DNA of 64,000 bases from Paenibacillus protaetiae (GCF_004135365.1 NZ_CP035492.1:1798001-1862000); one strand, 5' to 3'. Positions 37,465 to 46,435 are shown, counted from the first letter of the stretch. Notes: a model not told the origin generated them from the letters alone. Numbers and translations: made by a program.

Positions 37465-38193
37465 TTAACCGTACATCGCTTCACGCCATTTATCCGGATA
37501 ATTGGTGCATATTAACAAGTCCGGATCAAGTGAAGCCGCATTGCGGATTGATTTCACATCGTTAGGCGTCCATGCCATCGTTTCAATGTTTCCCTGCTTC
37601 AGCCAATCCACTCTTGCTTTATTCAGCTTGGAATGGCTGATCGACAAAAAATCCGCTCCCAAATCTTGCAGCTCCTGAAGCAGGCTGGAGCGCCAAGAAT
37701 CCACGATAAGCCCTGTCCGGATGGTGCTGGTCAGCTGGCGGAACGTATGCAAGGCCCCTGCATGAAACGATGTCACTACAACCTCTTTTTCCATGCTGTG
37801 CGTCTTAATTAAATCCAGCACTTCATTTTCAATTTGCGGATACTTGACGCCTTCGGTTTTCAGCTCGATATTTAAACGGCATTTGCCTTTGACGGCATGG
37901 AGCACCTCATCCAGCGTCGGAATCGCCTCGCCCCGGTAAACGGGGGAAAACCAGCTGCCCGCATCAAGTGAAGCAAGCTCTGCGGCCGTCCAGTTTTTAA
38001 CTTCCCCTTTGCCATTTGTGGTGCGTCTAAGCGAATAATCGTGAATAACGACCGGTACCTGGTCCTTCGATAACTGAACGTCGATTTCAATCCAGCTTAC
38101 ATCCCGATTGCCAAGCGCAAGCCTTATGGCGGCCATCGTATTTTCCGGAGCTCTGCCGGACCATCCCCGATGCGCCACACATGGGTTGCTCAT
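37465..38193 (-). CDS. ugpQ: Glycerophosphodiester phosphodiesterase
   Basis: The protein has 242 residues. It has the GDPD barrel with catalytic His in VAHRGWSGRAPENTMAA, the metal-binding WIEIDVQLSKD and the general-acid VVIHDYSLRRTTNG. The end ICTNYPDKW is also typical. It hydrolyses glycerophosphodiesters from phospholipid turnover to glycerol 3-phosphate and an alcohol. No signal peptide, so it acts in the cytoplasm. AAGGAGG precedes the ATG, 14 bases after the capA stop. Confidence 0.92.
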   Translation of the reverse strand: MSNPCVAHRGWSGRAPENTMAAIRLALGNRDVSWIEIDVQLSKDQVPVVIHDYSLRRTTNGKGEVKNWTAAELASLDAGSWFSPVYRGEAIPTLDEVLHAVKGKCRLNIELKTEGVKYPQIENEVLDLIKTHSMEKEVVVTSFHAGALHTFRQLTSTIRTGLIVDSWRSSLLQELQDLGADFLSISHSKLNKARVDWLKQGNIETMAWTPNDVKSIRNAASLDPDLLICTNYPDKWREAMYG

Positions 38194-38207
38194 GAAATAG
38201 TTCCTCC

Positions 38208-39515
38208 TTATTTAACCGCAATAACCCCGTCTTTATTGACATGTACGCCATATGAGATCGATTCGATACGCGCCAGCAGCGCTTCAGCCGCCGGCTGCTC
38301 CATCGGGGCTGGCTGCGCTTTATTGCCCGACATCGGGTAAAATTGCAGCTGGCAGTCTCCGCCTTTGGTGCATTCCGCCCCCAGCACGCCTGTCTCGCCT
38401 GCAGCTCCTTTTGGATACGCGCTAAAAATAAAGTTCCCTAAACTGTATGCGATCCATTTGCCTTTATACATTTCAAACCCTTGCAGCACATGCGGGTGGC
38501 TGCCGATAATCAAATCTGCACCTGCATCTATATACTGTTTCGCAAAATCACGCTGATAGGCTTCGGGTTTATCCGACCTTTCGACGCCCCAGTGAACCAT
38601 AACGACCACCAGATCGGCTTGTTCCTTGGCACTTTTAATCGCAGCGACAGCGCGGGTCGTATCGTACGTTTCCGCTACGCCCGGCTTGTTTTTATCCGCT
38701 TTCCACGATACATCGGGAACGACTTTGCTAAGGCCGATATAAGCGATTTTAATGCCGTTTTTTTCAATGATAACCGGCTGGAACGCTTCCATATCATCAT
38801 GCCCGGCGCCCACATGCTGAATGCCGGCTTCGTCCAGATGCTTCATCGTATCCAGCAAGCCTTCGACGCCTTGATCCAGCGTATGGTTGTTTGCCAGCGT
38901 CACGAGATCAAGACCGGAATCTTTTAAGGCCGGCAAGGCGTCAGGCGAGCCTTTAAACACGTACGTTTTATTTTCCGCCGGCGTCCCGTTTTCCGTAACC
39001 GGATACTCCAAATTGCCCGCTGTAATATCGGGATCGCTTAAATACAGCTTGGCTTGTTTGTACGGATAATCGTAACCGTTGCTTGCAATCATGTCCGCTA
39101 CGGAGGCGCCTAGCAAAATATCGCCAACAAAAGCAAGATTCACGCTGCTCCCATCCTGCGGAATCCCCGTATGGTCCGGCGTTCCTTCCGCTTGAGAGCC
39201 ACCCTGCTGATCTTGGCCTGCCGGCACGCCATCCGGCTCTTCCGCCGCTTGTCCGGGCTGTCCGGCTGCTCCGTCGCCGCCCGTTTCTCCACCCGCCGTT
39301 TCCGCAGGAACAGTGTCGGCCGGCGCGCTTGGCGAAGGCTGGCCGGCAGCCGCCTGCCGGCTGTTCTCCGCAAACGGGTTGTCTATGGAGAACCATACGG
39401 CCACTAATACAATCAGCGCGCCAAGCATTGTCACATTGACAGCCAGCAGCCGGCGCGTTTTTTTCTTTCTATTTTCTTTATTTCTTCGATGCAGTTCGCT
39501 TCGGGACATATTCAT
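38208..39515 (-). CDS. CapA family membrane-anchored metallophosphatase-like protein
   Basis: The protein has 435 residues. A basic N-terminus (RRNKENRKKKTRRLL) precedes one membrane segment (25-45), then a long Gly/Pro/Glu low-complexity linker (about 55-125). The PGA_cap domain has VNLAFVGDILLGASV, NLEYPV, LVTLANNHTLDQG, VVMVHWGVE and LIIGSHPHVLQG. It is related to poly-gamma-glutamate capsule protein CapA, but no capBC lies nearby, so a capsule role is not supported. GGGGAG precedes the ATG. It is first of three genes. Confidence 0.88.
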   Translation of the reverse strand: MNMSRSELHRRNKENRKKKTRRLLAVNVTMLGALIVLVAVWFSIDNPFAENSRQAAAGQPSPSAPADTVPAETAGGETGGDGAAGQPGQAAEEPDGVPAGQDQQGGSQAEGTPDHTGIPQDGSSVNLAFVGDILLGASVADMIASNGYDYPYKQAKLYLSDPDITAGNLEYPVTENGTPAENKTYVFKGSPDALPALKDSGLDLVTLANNHTLDQGVEGLLDTMKHLDEAGIQHVGAGHDDMEAFQPVIIEKNGIKIAYIGLSKVVPDVSWKADKNKPGVAETYDTTRAVAAIKSAKEQADLVVVMVHWGVERSDKPEAYQRDFAKQYIDAGADLIIGSHPHVLQGFEMYKGKWIAYSLGNFIFSAYPKGAAGETGVLGAECTKGGDCQLQFYPMSGNKAQPAPMEQPAAEALLARIESISYGVHVNKDGVIAVK

Positions 39516-39634
39516 TCAGCCAGGCTCCCCTTTTCAATAAAATATCAGATGTACAAAAAAAGCAGAGTCTGATTTATTATAGCAATCTTCCAACCCGAAA
39601 CGAAAGTTTTATAGAATCATTCCGCCGGAAATAC

Positions 39635-39672
39635 AAACGGCCGCGCAGGCTGAAAACCTGCACGGCCGTTAT
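39635..39672 (-). terminator. Terminator of the hem operon
   Basis: AACGGCCG-GCAGG and CCTGC-CGGCCGTT arms (one bulge) form a stem of about 13 bp after hemH. No long U tract follows. Confidence 0.6.
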
Positions 39673-39698
39673 ACATGTTCACTTTCCTTGCAACCTGT

Positions 39699-40646
39699 TT
39701 AAACCGTAAAAGCGGAAGCTGCTTCCTGAATCGACTCCGCCAGCGTCTCCATATAAAGCGGATCGCGATTCAGCATTTGAATGCGTTCCAGCGTCATGCC
39801 CAAGCCGGCTGCAACTTGTTTCGCTTCAATATCCAAATCATACAATACTTCCAGGTGGTCGGAGACAAACCCGACCGGCGCTACCAAGACGCCTTTAACC
39901 CCTTCTTCGCTCAATGTTTGGAGCGTATCCAAAATATCCGGCCCAAGCCAAGGTTCTTTGGTCCGGCCTGCGCTTTGCCAAGTAAACTGCCAATGTTCCA
40001 CATTTGCCTGCTCCGCTACCGCCTTTGAAGTTTCAAGCAGCTGCTGTTCGTACGGATCGCCGATTTCGCGGATTTTGGCCGGCAGGCTGTGAGCGCTGAA
40101 CAATACTTTCACCGGCTCGGCGCCGCCGGAAGCCAAGTCAAGGCGCCGCAGCCCGTCCTGTACCCGCTCTGTGAGCGCCTGCAACAGCTTCGGATGAAGA
40201 TGGTAAGACTCCACCTCCGCCAAACGGATGCCAAGCTCATCCGCTTTTTCTTTAGCCCGCTTCATATAGCCGCCAATGCTCATCGTCGAGTAATGGGGAG
40301 CGAGCACGATAGCAACCGCCTGCTTGATGCCGTCCTTTGCCATTGCTTCGACACCGTCTTCGATGAACGGGCTTGCGTGCCTCAGCCCCTGGTAGCATAC
40401 ATACCGGCCGGGCGCAAGCTGCTCCAGCTTATCCTGCAAGCCGGCTACTTGCCCGTTCGTATTCTCGCGAAGCGGAAAAACGCCGCCAACAATCGCTTCA
40501 TAACGGCCTTTCAAGTCAGCCAGCAGCTCCGGAGTTGGCGGATGTCCTCTGCGGATATGCGTATAGTACGCTTCCACGTCATCCATGCTTTGCGGCGTCC
40601 CGTATGACATAACCAGTACGCCTGTTTTATCGGTTGATTGTGACAT
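39699..40646 (-). CDS. hemH: Ferrochelatase (coproporphyrin type)
   Basis: The protein has 315 residues. It inserts ferrous iron into the porphyrin; in Gram-positives the substrate is normally coproporphyrin III. It begins GVLVMSYGTPQSMDDVEAYYTHIRRG. The metal-binding His is in VLFSAHSLPAKI, and VAPVGFVSDHLEVLYDLD carries the conserved Glu. The ATG at 40646 has GGGGAG 8 bases upstream and overlaps the hemE end by 20 bases, showing an operon. The usual third gene (hemY) does not follow. Confidence 0.95.
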   Translation of the reverse strand: MSQSTDKTGVLVMSYGTPQSMDDVEAYYTHIRRGHPPTPELLADLKGRYEAIVGGVFPLRENTNGQVAGLQDKLEQLAPGRYVCYQGLRHASPFIEDGVEAMAKDGIKQAVAIVLAPHYSTMSIGGYMKRAKEKADELGIRLAEVESYHLHPKLLQALTERVQDGLRRLDLASGGAEPVKVLFSAHSLPAKIREIGDPYEQQLLETSKAVAEQANVEHWQFTWQSAGRTKEPWLGPDILDTLQTLSEEGVKGVLVAPVGFVSDHLEVLYDLDIEAKQVAAGLGMTLERIQMLNRDPLYMETLAESIQEAASAFTV

Positions 40647-41712
40647 GATCGCTGCTCCCCTTCCGGTCTTGTGCGGCAATTGCCTCCGCGGAGTATGAAT
40701 GGATATATTCCGTCAAATGCTTCAGCTTGTCCAGCGATGCTTCCGGAAACAGGCCATGGCCTAAATTAAACACAAATCCGGGCTGCTGAATACCCTCGTC
40801 TATAATTTGCTTGGCGTACTGCTCGATGACCGATTCCGGCGCCGTAAGCACAACCGGGTCCAAATTGCCTTGCACAGCAAATGTACCGCCAAGGCGCCTT
40901 CTGCCTTCCGGTATCGAAATCCGCCAGTCGAGGCCGATCATATCGGCTTGCAGCTTGGTCAGCTCCGGCAGCAGTTCACCCGAGCTTACGCCCGGAAAAT
41001 AAATTTTAGGCTGCGGCAGGTCAGACAGCTCGGCAAAAATCCGTTCAACCGTCGGCAGGACAAATTGGCGGAAATCGCCAGGCGTCAGCGCGCCCACCCA
41101 GCTGTCGAACAGCTGGAATGCCTTGCCGCCGGCTGCCATATGGGCACGCAAATAAGCGATAACCATATCGCCCAGCTTGCCCATCAGCTTATGCCATACT
41201 TCCGGCTCGCTGTACATAAGAGCTTTCGTCCGCAAATAGTTTTTGGATGGTTTTCCCTCTATTAAATAGCTTGCGATTGTAAACGGAGCGCCGGCGAATG
41301 TAATAAGCGGCACATCCAGCTCCCGGTCCAGAATGCGGATGGTCTCGAGTATATGGCCAAGATCGCCTTCTACATCAATAGGCTTCAGCCTTTCAACATC
41401 CGCTGCAGAACGCACTGGATTATGTATAACAGGACCGATATTTTGAACAATATCAAAATCTACGCCGATAGAAGCTACCGGATTCATAATATCCGAATAT
41501 AAAATAGCTGCATCCACGCCAAGCTTGCGCACCGGCATCATTGTAACTTCCGCTGCCAGCTCCGGCTGCCTGCAAATTTCCAGCAAAGAATACTTTTCTT
41601 TTATTTTGCGATATTCCGGATCGTATCTTCCCGCCTGACGCATGTACCATACTGGTACACGATCGACGTGTTCCTTCCGGCTTGCCCGGATGAAACGGTC
41701 ATTGTAGCTCAT
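40627..41712 (-). CDS. hemE: Uroporphyrinogen decarboxylase
   Basis: The protein has 361 residues. It converts uroporphyrinogen III to coproporphyrinogen III. Family segments: VPVWYMRQAGRYDPEYR (signature), ILYSDIMNP, FAGAPFTIASYLIEG and FNLGHGLFPEAS. The ATG at 41712 follows ATGGGGGA; earlier in-frame residues are unlike the family. It is first gene of a hemE-hemH operon with a promoter and a Fur-like box upstream. Confidence 0.95.
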   Translation of the reverse strand: MSYNDRFIRASRKEHVDRVPVWYMRQAGRYDPEYRKIKEKYSLLEICRQPELAAEVTMMPVRKLGVDAAILYSDIMNPVASIGVDFDIVQNIGPVIHNPVRSAADVERLKPIDVEGDLGHILETIRILDRELDVPLITFAGAPFTIASYLIEGKPSKNYLRTKALMYSEPEVWHKLMGKLGDMVIAYLRAHMAAGGKAFQLFDSWVGALTPGDFRQFVLPTVERIFAELSDLPQPKIYFPGVSSGELLPELTKLQADMIGLDWRISIPEGRRRLGGTFAVQGNLDPVVLTAPESVIEQYAKQIIDEGIQQPGFVFNLGHGLFPEASLDKLKHLTEYIHSYSAEAIAAQDRKGSSDHVTINR

Positions 41713-41749
41713 TGCCGTTCCCCCATTTCTATAATGTGGTCTATACCCC

Positions 41750-41825
41750 ATTATGCCCTTTTTCATTTTTCCTAACAACTGTTGGCCCTTTGCTTCCTAT
41801 GACAATAGTATGACAATCATTATCT
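41750..41825 (-). promoter_or_regulatory. hemE promoter and upstream Fur-like box
   Basis: Minus strand: TTGTTA (41773-41778), 17 bases and CATAAT (41750-41755). Upstream, TGACAATCATTATCT (41811-41825) matches 13 of 15 positions of the TGATAATNATTATCA Fur core. It lies about 33 bases above the -35, which is unusual for simple repression. Confidence 0.45.
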
Positions 41826-41839
41826 TCAGTACGAGAATA

Positions 41840-41874
41840 AAAGAAGACGGCCGGAGTTTACCGGGCCGCCGTCT
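41840..41874 (-). terminator. Terminator of the pilus operon
   Basis: AGACGGC and GCCGTCT arms with an inner CCGG pair, read into TTCTTTTATT on the minus strand. The pilO stop codon lies inside it. Confidence 0.65.
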
Positions 41875-42496
41875 CATGGTCTGGCATCGCGTATGCCGTG
41901 ACCGTTATGCGAAGGGAATATACTTGCCGGTTCGACAGAAGGTAGCCGGGAAGCTGAAGCTCCGGGTAACCGCTATAGCCCGAAGGCTCCAATCGATCCA
42001 ATACGATGGAGGTTACGGCAAACAGCCGCTGCTGCTGCTGCAAAGCATCCATAAAGGCGATCAGGCGGTCAAGATGCCCGGCACTGTGAATATCGAAGAC
42101 AGCCGCTTGGACACCGTCAGGCGCCTTCTGCCCGCCATCGCCTTCCGCGGGCTGCTGCTCGATGCCCCCTATGCTGACTTTCATCTCTCCGGCCAAGCGG
42201 CGCATAATGAGCACGATTGAAGAATCGGCGCTTGAGGAAGGCAGCACGCGGGCAAGGCGACTGGCTTCATCCTCTGCAATAACCGGCTTCATATAATGGG
42301 CTTCAACGCTGCGAAGATGGTCCGTGCTGGACTGCATTTGCATTTGCGCATTCTGTTTGCCGTCCCGCGCCGGAAGAAACACGAACGCAAATACAATCGC
42401 ATTCATCAGCAGGCCGCAAATGATAATAACAAGCCATTCGGCAGAAAAAATGTTTTTGTTCAGCTTTGGCGGCCATTGAAGGCGAAGCTCCGTCAT
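41858..42496 (-). CDS. pilO: PilO-like type IV pilus alignment protein
   Basis: The protein has 212 residues. A short cytoplasmic tail and one membrane segment (AEWLVIIICGLLMNAIVFAFVFL) precede a periplasm-side coiled coil. A small ferredoxin-like fold follows, as in PilO/GspM. It starts on the pilN stop (ATGA-type overlap). With PilM and PilN it should form the inner platform linking the assembly ATPase to the pilus. Sequence conservation of PilO is low, so the call rests on position and topology. Confidence 0.75.
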   Translation of the reverse strand: MTELRLQWPPKLNKNIFSAEWLVIIICGLLMNAIVFAFVFLPARDGKQNAQMQMQSSTDHLRSVEAHYMKPVIAEDEASRLARVLPSSSADSSIVLIMRRLAGEMKVSIGGIEQQPAEGDGGQKAPDGVQAAVFDIHSAGHLDRLIAFMDALQQQQRLFAVTSIVLDRLEPSGYSGYPELQLPGYLLSNRQVYSLRITVTAYAMPDHETAAR

Positions 42497-43046
42497 CAGC
42501 GCTTCTCTCCTTTCATATCAGCCGGCGTAAATTCCGCTGTCAGTATTTTTGCCCCGGAAGCGGAGGAAGAGCCTGCCTCCGCAACTAACGAGTCGAGGCG
42601 AACGCGGGCAAATTGCAAATCCGATTCCCATCTTTGCATCGCGGCCAGCGCTTCTTCCTCTGAAGCAAAATAGATTTCCGCCTTAATATCCGAACCTGTC
42701 CATTCCATATAACGCAAATAATCAGACGAAGCTAACCGGTCGGTTATCGCTTCCGCATAAGGCAGGATATCCGGCCGCTGTGCTAGCAGCAGCGCTGCCG
42801 CGCGGCTCCGCTGCTGCAAGTTTTCCTGCTGCTGGCGGGGCACTCCGCCGGCTTGCAGCCGGTCTGCGTCAGCCTGCTGCCGGTCTGCTGCGGCGAGCAG
42901 CTGATCCCGTTTCGATTCATCGCTGATCGCCGCGCCAAGCTGCGCTATAAGCAGCAGCGCAAATAAAAAGGCGGCAATAATGGGCGTACGGAACGCCCTT
43001 GCACCGGCAGCCGCTTTGGCGGGGGAAGCAAATTAATGGATTTCAT
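42496..43046 (-). CDS. pilN: PilN-like type IV pilus protein; one frameshift
   Basis: The ATG at 43046 overlaps the pilM stop and gives MKSINLLPP, the conserved PilN N-terminus that binds PilM. The frame then stops early. The other frame continues AKAAAGARAFRTPIIAAFLF, one membrane segment, a coiled coil (KRDQLLAAADRQQADADRL) and a small C-terminal domain to 42496. The two meet at GGGGG on the plus strand (43021-43025). A sixth base there gives one protein of 183 residues, normal for PilN. Confidence 0.78.
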
Positions 43047-44065
43047 CTATCGCCACCTCTTAACGCCAAACCTAAAGCTGCCGCGTAAGCCGGGACATGA
43101 AGCGCTTCGGCCCCTTCCGGCTGAAGCTGCTTCCAGTCGATCAAATGGACCTGCTGGGAGAACCGCTCGGCCATATCATTTACAATTGCCGGAAGCAGCG
43201 GGACGCCGCCTGATACATAAATGCGCAAAAAAGGGTCCGTTTCCTTATTAAACGTATAGTAATAAAAATTCATCAGCCGCTCCACCTCCGAAAGCAAATC
43301 CCGAATCGCCGCAAACGAAGGAGGGAACGCCGTCTCTCTATCGGTCCAATGGCCCGCGTGCACTGCGCTGCCCGACAAGGGAACATCAATATTGCGGGTC
43401 AGCTTCAAAATGCCGTTGTCGATTACGGTAATCTCACTGCTGCTCTCATTGACATGGGCAATCAGATTAACACCGCTTGTGTCAAACGGTCCCCGCTTCA
43501 GCAATCGAAGCAGCGAGAAAGCGGCAATCTCGAAGCTTTGCGGAGCAAGCTTCAGTTCCCTCAACAGCGTGGCAAAGGCTTGCAGCACCTGCAGAGGAGC
43601 CGCGATGACCAGCACCTCGCACAGCCGGGCATCCGGCTGCTCTTCCGAAGCCGCCCCCGTCCGCGCAGGCAGTTTGACGAAGTCAAAATACGGCTCATCC
43701 ATGGCGGCCTGCAAATTATCCTTCATCTCAAAATCGATCAGCTTCCGCATTTCCTTCCGCGGCACATCCGGCAGCTGGAGCGTACGGATGACAACCGACT
43801 GGCTTGGCACAGCCAGGTGCACCCGGCGCGTGCGAATACGCCTCTCTTCAAGCAGGCTCCGGATCGCGGCCTGAAGCCGAACGCTGTCGATAAGCTTTCC
43901 GTCCGCAATTACGCCCGGCGGCAGTCCGGCTTGCGCATAGGCCGTTACTTGGATACGCCCTTTGCGAACCATCTGAACTTCCGACAGCCTGACAGCTTCG
44001 TCGGTAATTTCTACCCCAAGCGACCTTGTATTGCTGCTGAACAATTGCAGCTTCGGCTTGTCCAT
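43043..44065 (-). CDS. pilM: PilM-like actin-fold type IV pilus protein
   Basis: The protein has 340 residues. It has the FtsA/actin-like fold with SLGVEITDEAVRLSEVQ (phosphate 1 region) and VHLAVPSQSVVIRTLQLPDVP. VNLIAHVNESSSEITVIDNG and IYVSGGVPLLPAI follow. It is cytoplasmic and binds the PilN N-terminus. AGGAGG precedes the ATG at 44065, just after the stop of the solenoid protein gene. Confidence 0.87.
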   Translation of the reverse strand: MDKPKLQLFSSNTRSLGVEITDEAVRLSEVQMVRKGRIQVTAYAQAGLPPGVIADGKLIDSVRLQAAIRSLLEERRIRTRRVHLAVPSQSVVIRTLQLPDVPRKEMRKLIDFEMKDNLQAAMDEPYFDFVKLPARTGAASEEQPDARLCEVLVIAAPLQVLQAFATLLRELKLAPQSFEIAAFSLLRLLKRGPFDTSGVNLIAHVNESSSEITVIDNGILKLTRNIDVPLSGSAVHAGHWTDRETAFPPSFAAIRDLLSEVERLMNFYYYTFNKETDPFLRIYVSGGVPLLPAIVNDMAERFSQQVHLIDWKQLQPEGAEALHVPAYAAALGLALRGGDR

Positions 44066-44076
44066 CCGCCGTCCTC

Positions 44077-45879
44077 CTACTCCGTTATACAAATGATGTT
44101 CGGATAATAAATCAGATAACTCTCAAAGGTTGTAAGCCCGCCCACCATAAAACGCTTCATCTGGTTATAGACGGCCTTATCAGCTTGACTGGAAGGATCG
44201 TAGGGCACCGCTTTAAAGGCGGCATCTCCATATATCATCCATATGCCGTTCAGCTTCAATTCTTTATTAATGTTATTGTTCATTGTAAAATTGCCATTCA
44301 CAACCAGATCATGGCCGATTTTGATAGCGTCTATGCCGGAGTCGTTCGTCAGACTGCCGCCGCTTACAAGCGAACCTCCGATATTAATCGCCGTCACCCG
44401 GTTGCCGAATGTTAAATCGCCGCCTGTAATTACGTTGTTGGCGACAGACAGCTCCGACACGGTAATTGCAGAGGTTAAGGAGCCATTGACAAGCAGCGAC
44501 CCTTGCACAACCAGATGGTTAATCGTATTGCTGATCGTTAACTTCCCGCCGACGGTCAAATCGCCGGATTGAACATATATGCCATCATTAATGGAATTGC
44601 GGAATAACAGGTTCCCGCCCACAGTCAATGACCGGCCGGTTTTTATAAATTTTGGCGTGCTTTGCACATCCATATTTCCTTTTACGTTCAAACTGCCGCC
44701 AACGCCGATCCCGTTGGTTACCGTATTTTTCAGGATAATGTCATGCATCGCATCGAGATCCCCGCCGACCGCAACCCCTTTTACCGTATTTTCAAAAATA
44801 ATATTCCCGTCCACAATCATATTCCCGTCTACCGTTAAGGTGCCAAATGAATTTTTGATGAGAAGATCCCCGCCCACAAGCATATCGCCATGAACGGTTA
44901 TATCTCCCTCAGAGCCGCCAGTCCCTAACGTTACATTGCCCTGCACCTTCAGATCGCCGCTTATATTCAGCGTAGTTCCTGCGGCGGAGGTCAAGTTCCC
45001 TCCGGCTTCCAGGCTGCCCGGCGTCTGCACCGCCTTCGTTCCATTGCCCAAGCTGACGTTTCCGTCAGCTGAAATCGTCGTGCCGGCTGGCCAAATGCCC
45101 GCTGCCGGATTCACTTCCTTGGCAAGGCGGAGCCCCGTTCCCGGCAAGCCGGCCAGTTCGCCCAGCTTTTGGCTTGTTTGGGCTTCCAGCACATCGTTCA
45201 AGTAGTAATCAACGTAGCTGCCGAACGCTTGGCGGAACGAATCCTTGTTGTAACTGTGATCAACCGTTATTTTCCCGCTGCCGCAGGCGCAAAACAGGCT
45301 GTCGAATTTCATCTTCGACTCCGGATAATAGCTTTGGATGACCGTGGCGTTTGTTGCAATCTCCGGCGGCCCTTGCGGACTTTCCGTCGGCTCCGGCGTC
45401 GGGTCCGGGCCGGGGCTTGGCTCCGGCGTCGGGTCCGGGCCGGGGCTTGGCTCCGGCGTCGGCAGATCCGGCTTGACGGCGGCCTTTAAAGGGAAGACAA
45501 GCGTGCTTTCCCGCTCCTGATTGGCAGCGCCGGCTTTGGCCCGGAACATGACCGCTTCAGGGTCCGCCTCGGAAGGCATCAGCCAGACGCGTTCAATATG
45601 CAGTTCTTCATGCATACGTTCGATTTCCGCCGTAAGCAGCGCAATATTTTCCGCCGTGTTCAGCTGGTTTGCTTTCAAATCGTCATAGACTTGTTCAAAA
45701 ATTTGCATTGCCGACCGCGCGTTCGTAAAGGCAATTTCCGCATTTCCGTTCGTCTTGGCCTGCAGCAGCCCTATATTCGAATTAGCCAGCAGAGGAACAG
45801 CCAGCAAAGACAAAACGACAATAAAACCTAAAACCATGAGCAGCGTACTGCCGTTTTCCGAACGGATCGAATTCCTCAT
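44077..45879 (-). CDS. PilX/GspK-like minor pilin with Pro-rich linker and beta-solenoid domain
   Basis: The protein has 600 residues. The N-terminus is prepilin-like: NGSTLLMVLGFIVVLSLLAV, with cleavage expected after Gly and no Glu at position 5, as in tip pseudopilin GspK. A helical stretch follows, then a linker of TPEPSPGPDP repeats, a CACGSG segment and about 12 rungs of 21-22 residues. Each rung has the form GDLxVxGNLxxxNxI (for example GNMIVDGNIIFENTVKGVAV), which should fold as a right-handed beta-solenoid resembling bactofilin-like domains. Inference: a pilus-tip adhesin or cap. AGGAG precedes the ATG. The gene is divergent from two minor pilins and precedes pilM. Confidence 0.8.
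   Translation of the reverse strand: MRNSIRSENGSTLLMVLGFIVVLSLLAVPLLANSNIGLLQAKTNGNAEIAFTNARSAMQIFEQVYDDLKANQLNTAENIALLTAEIERMHEELHIERVWLMPSEADPEAVMFRAKAGAANQERESTLVFPLKAAVKPDLPTPEPSPGPDPTPEPSPGPDPTPEPTESPQGPPEIATNATVIQSYYPESKMKFDSLFCACGSGKITVDHSYNKDSFRQAFGSYVDYYLNDVLEAQTSQKLGELAGLPGTGLRLAKEVNPAAGIWPAGTTISADGNVSLGNGTKAVQTPGSLEAGGNLTSAAGTTLNISGDLKVQGNVTLGTGGSEGDITVHGDMLVGGDLLIKNSFGTLTVDGNMIVDGNIIFENTVKGVAVGGDLDAMHDIILKNTVTNGIGVGGSLNVKGNMDVQSTPKFIKTGRSLTVGGNLLFRNSINDGIYVQSGDLTVGGKLTISNTINHLVVQGSLLVNGSLTSAITVSELSVANNVITGGDLTFGNRVTAINIGGSLVSGGSLTNDSGIDAIKIGHDLVVNGNFTMNNNINKELKLNGIWMIYGDAAFKAVPYDPSSQADKAVYNQMKRFMVGGLTTFESYLIYYPNIICITE
45391..45462. repeat. 30-bp tandem repeat (2.4 copies) inside the solenoid protein gene
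   Basis: Bases 45391-45420 and 45421-45450 are identical and 45451-45462 begin a third copy. Each unit encodes the ten residues TPEPSPGPDP on the minus strand. Such exact repeats often vary in copy number between strains. Confidence 0.9.
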
Positions 45880-45952
45880 TGCCTTTACTCCTTCGCTGGA
45901 TTATTCTTTAGTAAAACGATGCGAAAACTTTTATTTATGGAGGCCGCCTGCT

Positions 45953-46435
45953 ATGAACGAAAAAGGGCTGACACTGGTCGAAGTACTGGGATCCGTTGTA
46001 CTGCTGGGCATCGCCGTACTGGGCATCACCTTATTGCTGCAGCAAGGCGTTTCATCATCCCAAAGCAATGTACAGTCGGAGCAATCCGTTCAAATGGCAA
46101 GGACCGTTATGGAAAATGTGCGGTCCAAGCTCGCTTCGCCGGACCGTGAAATCGAACTGTACGGACAGTCCCTTAGCCTGGACAGCCTCCGGAAGCCGTC
46201 ATCCACGGCCCAAACGCTCTATTACCCCGATGCGGATGACCAGCAATACGAAATTTCGATACGCAGCCTTGCAAGCAGCGAGCTGCAGCACGAAAATATC
46301 GTTGTCGGCGACCGGATCTATCCGCTCCAATCGCATTTCCGTTTTATCCAAGTTTCAGCCGCCCGTCTAACCGGCACGAATCCGCCATTTACGCTGGAGG
46401 CATCCATCCCTTACACCCTTACCGATACGGAGTGA
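45953..46435 (+). CDS. Type IV minor pilin (prepilin-like)
   Basis: The protein has 160 residues. The class III prepilin signature NEKGLTLVEVLGSVVLLGIAV has Glu at position 5 after the Gly cleavage site. The C-terminal domain is probably the variable beta sheet. ATGGAGG lies 9 bases before the ATG at 45953. It is on the plus strand, pairs with the next minor pilin and diverges from the solenoid gene. It is similar in layout to PilV/GspI-type minor pilins. Confidence 0.85.
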   Translation: MNEKGLTLVEVLGSVVLLGIAVLGITLLLQQGVSSSQSNVQSEQSVQMARTVMENVRSKLASPDREIELYGQSLSLDSLRKPSSTAQTLYYPDADDQQYEISIRSLASSELQHENIVVGDRIYPLQSHFRFIQVSAARLTGTNPPFTLEASIPYTLTDTE

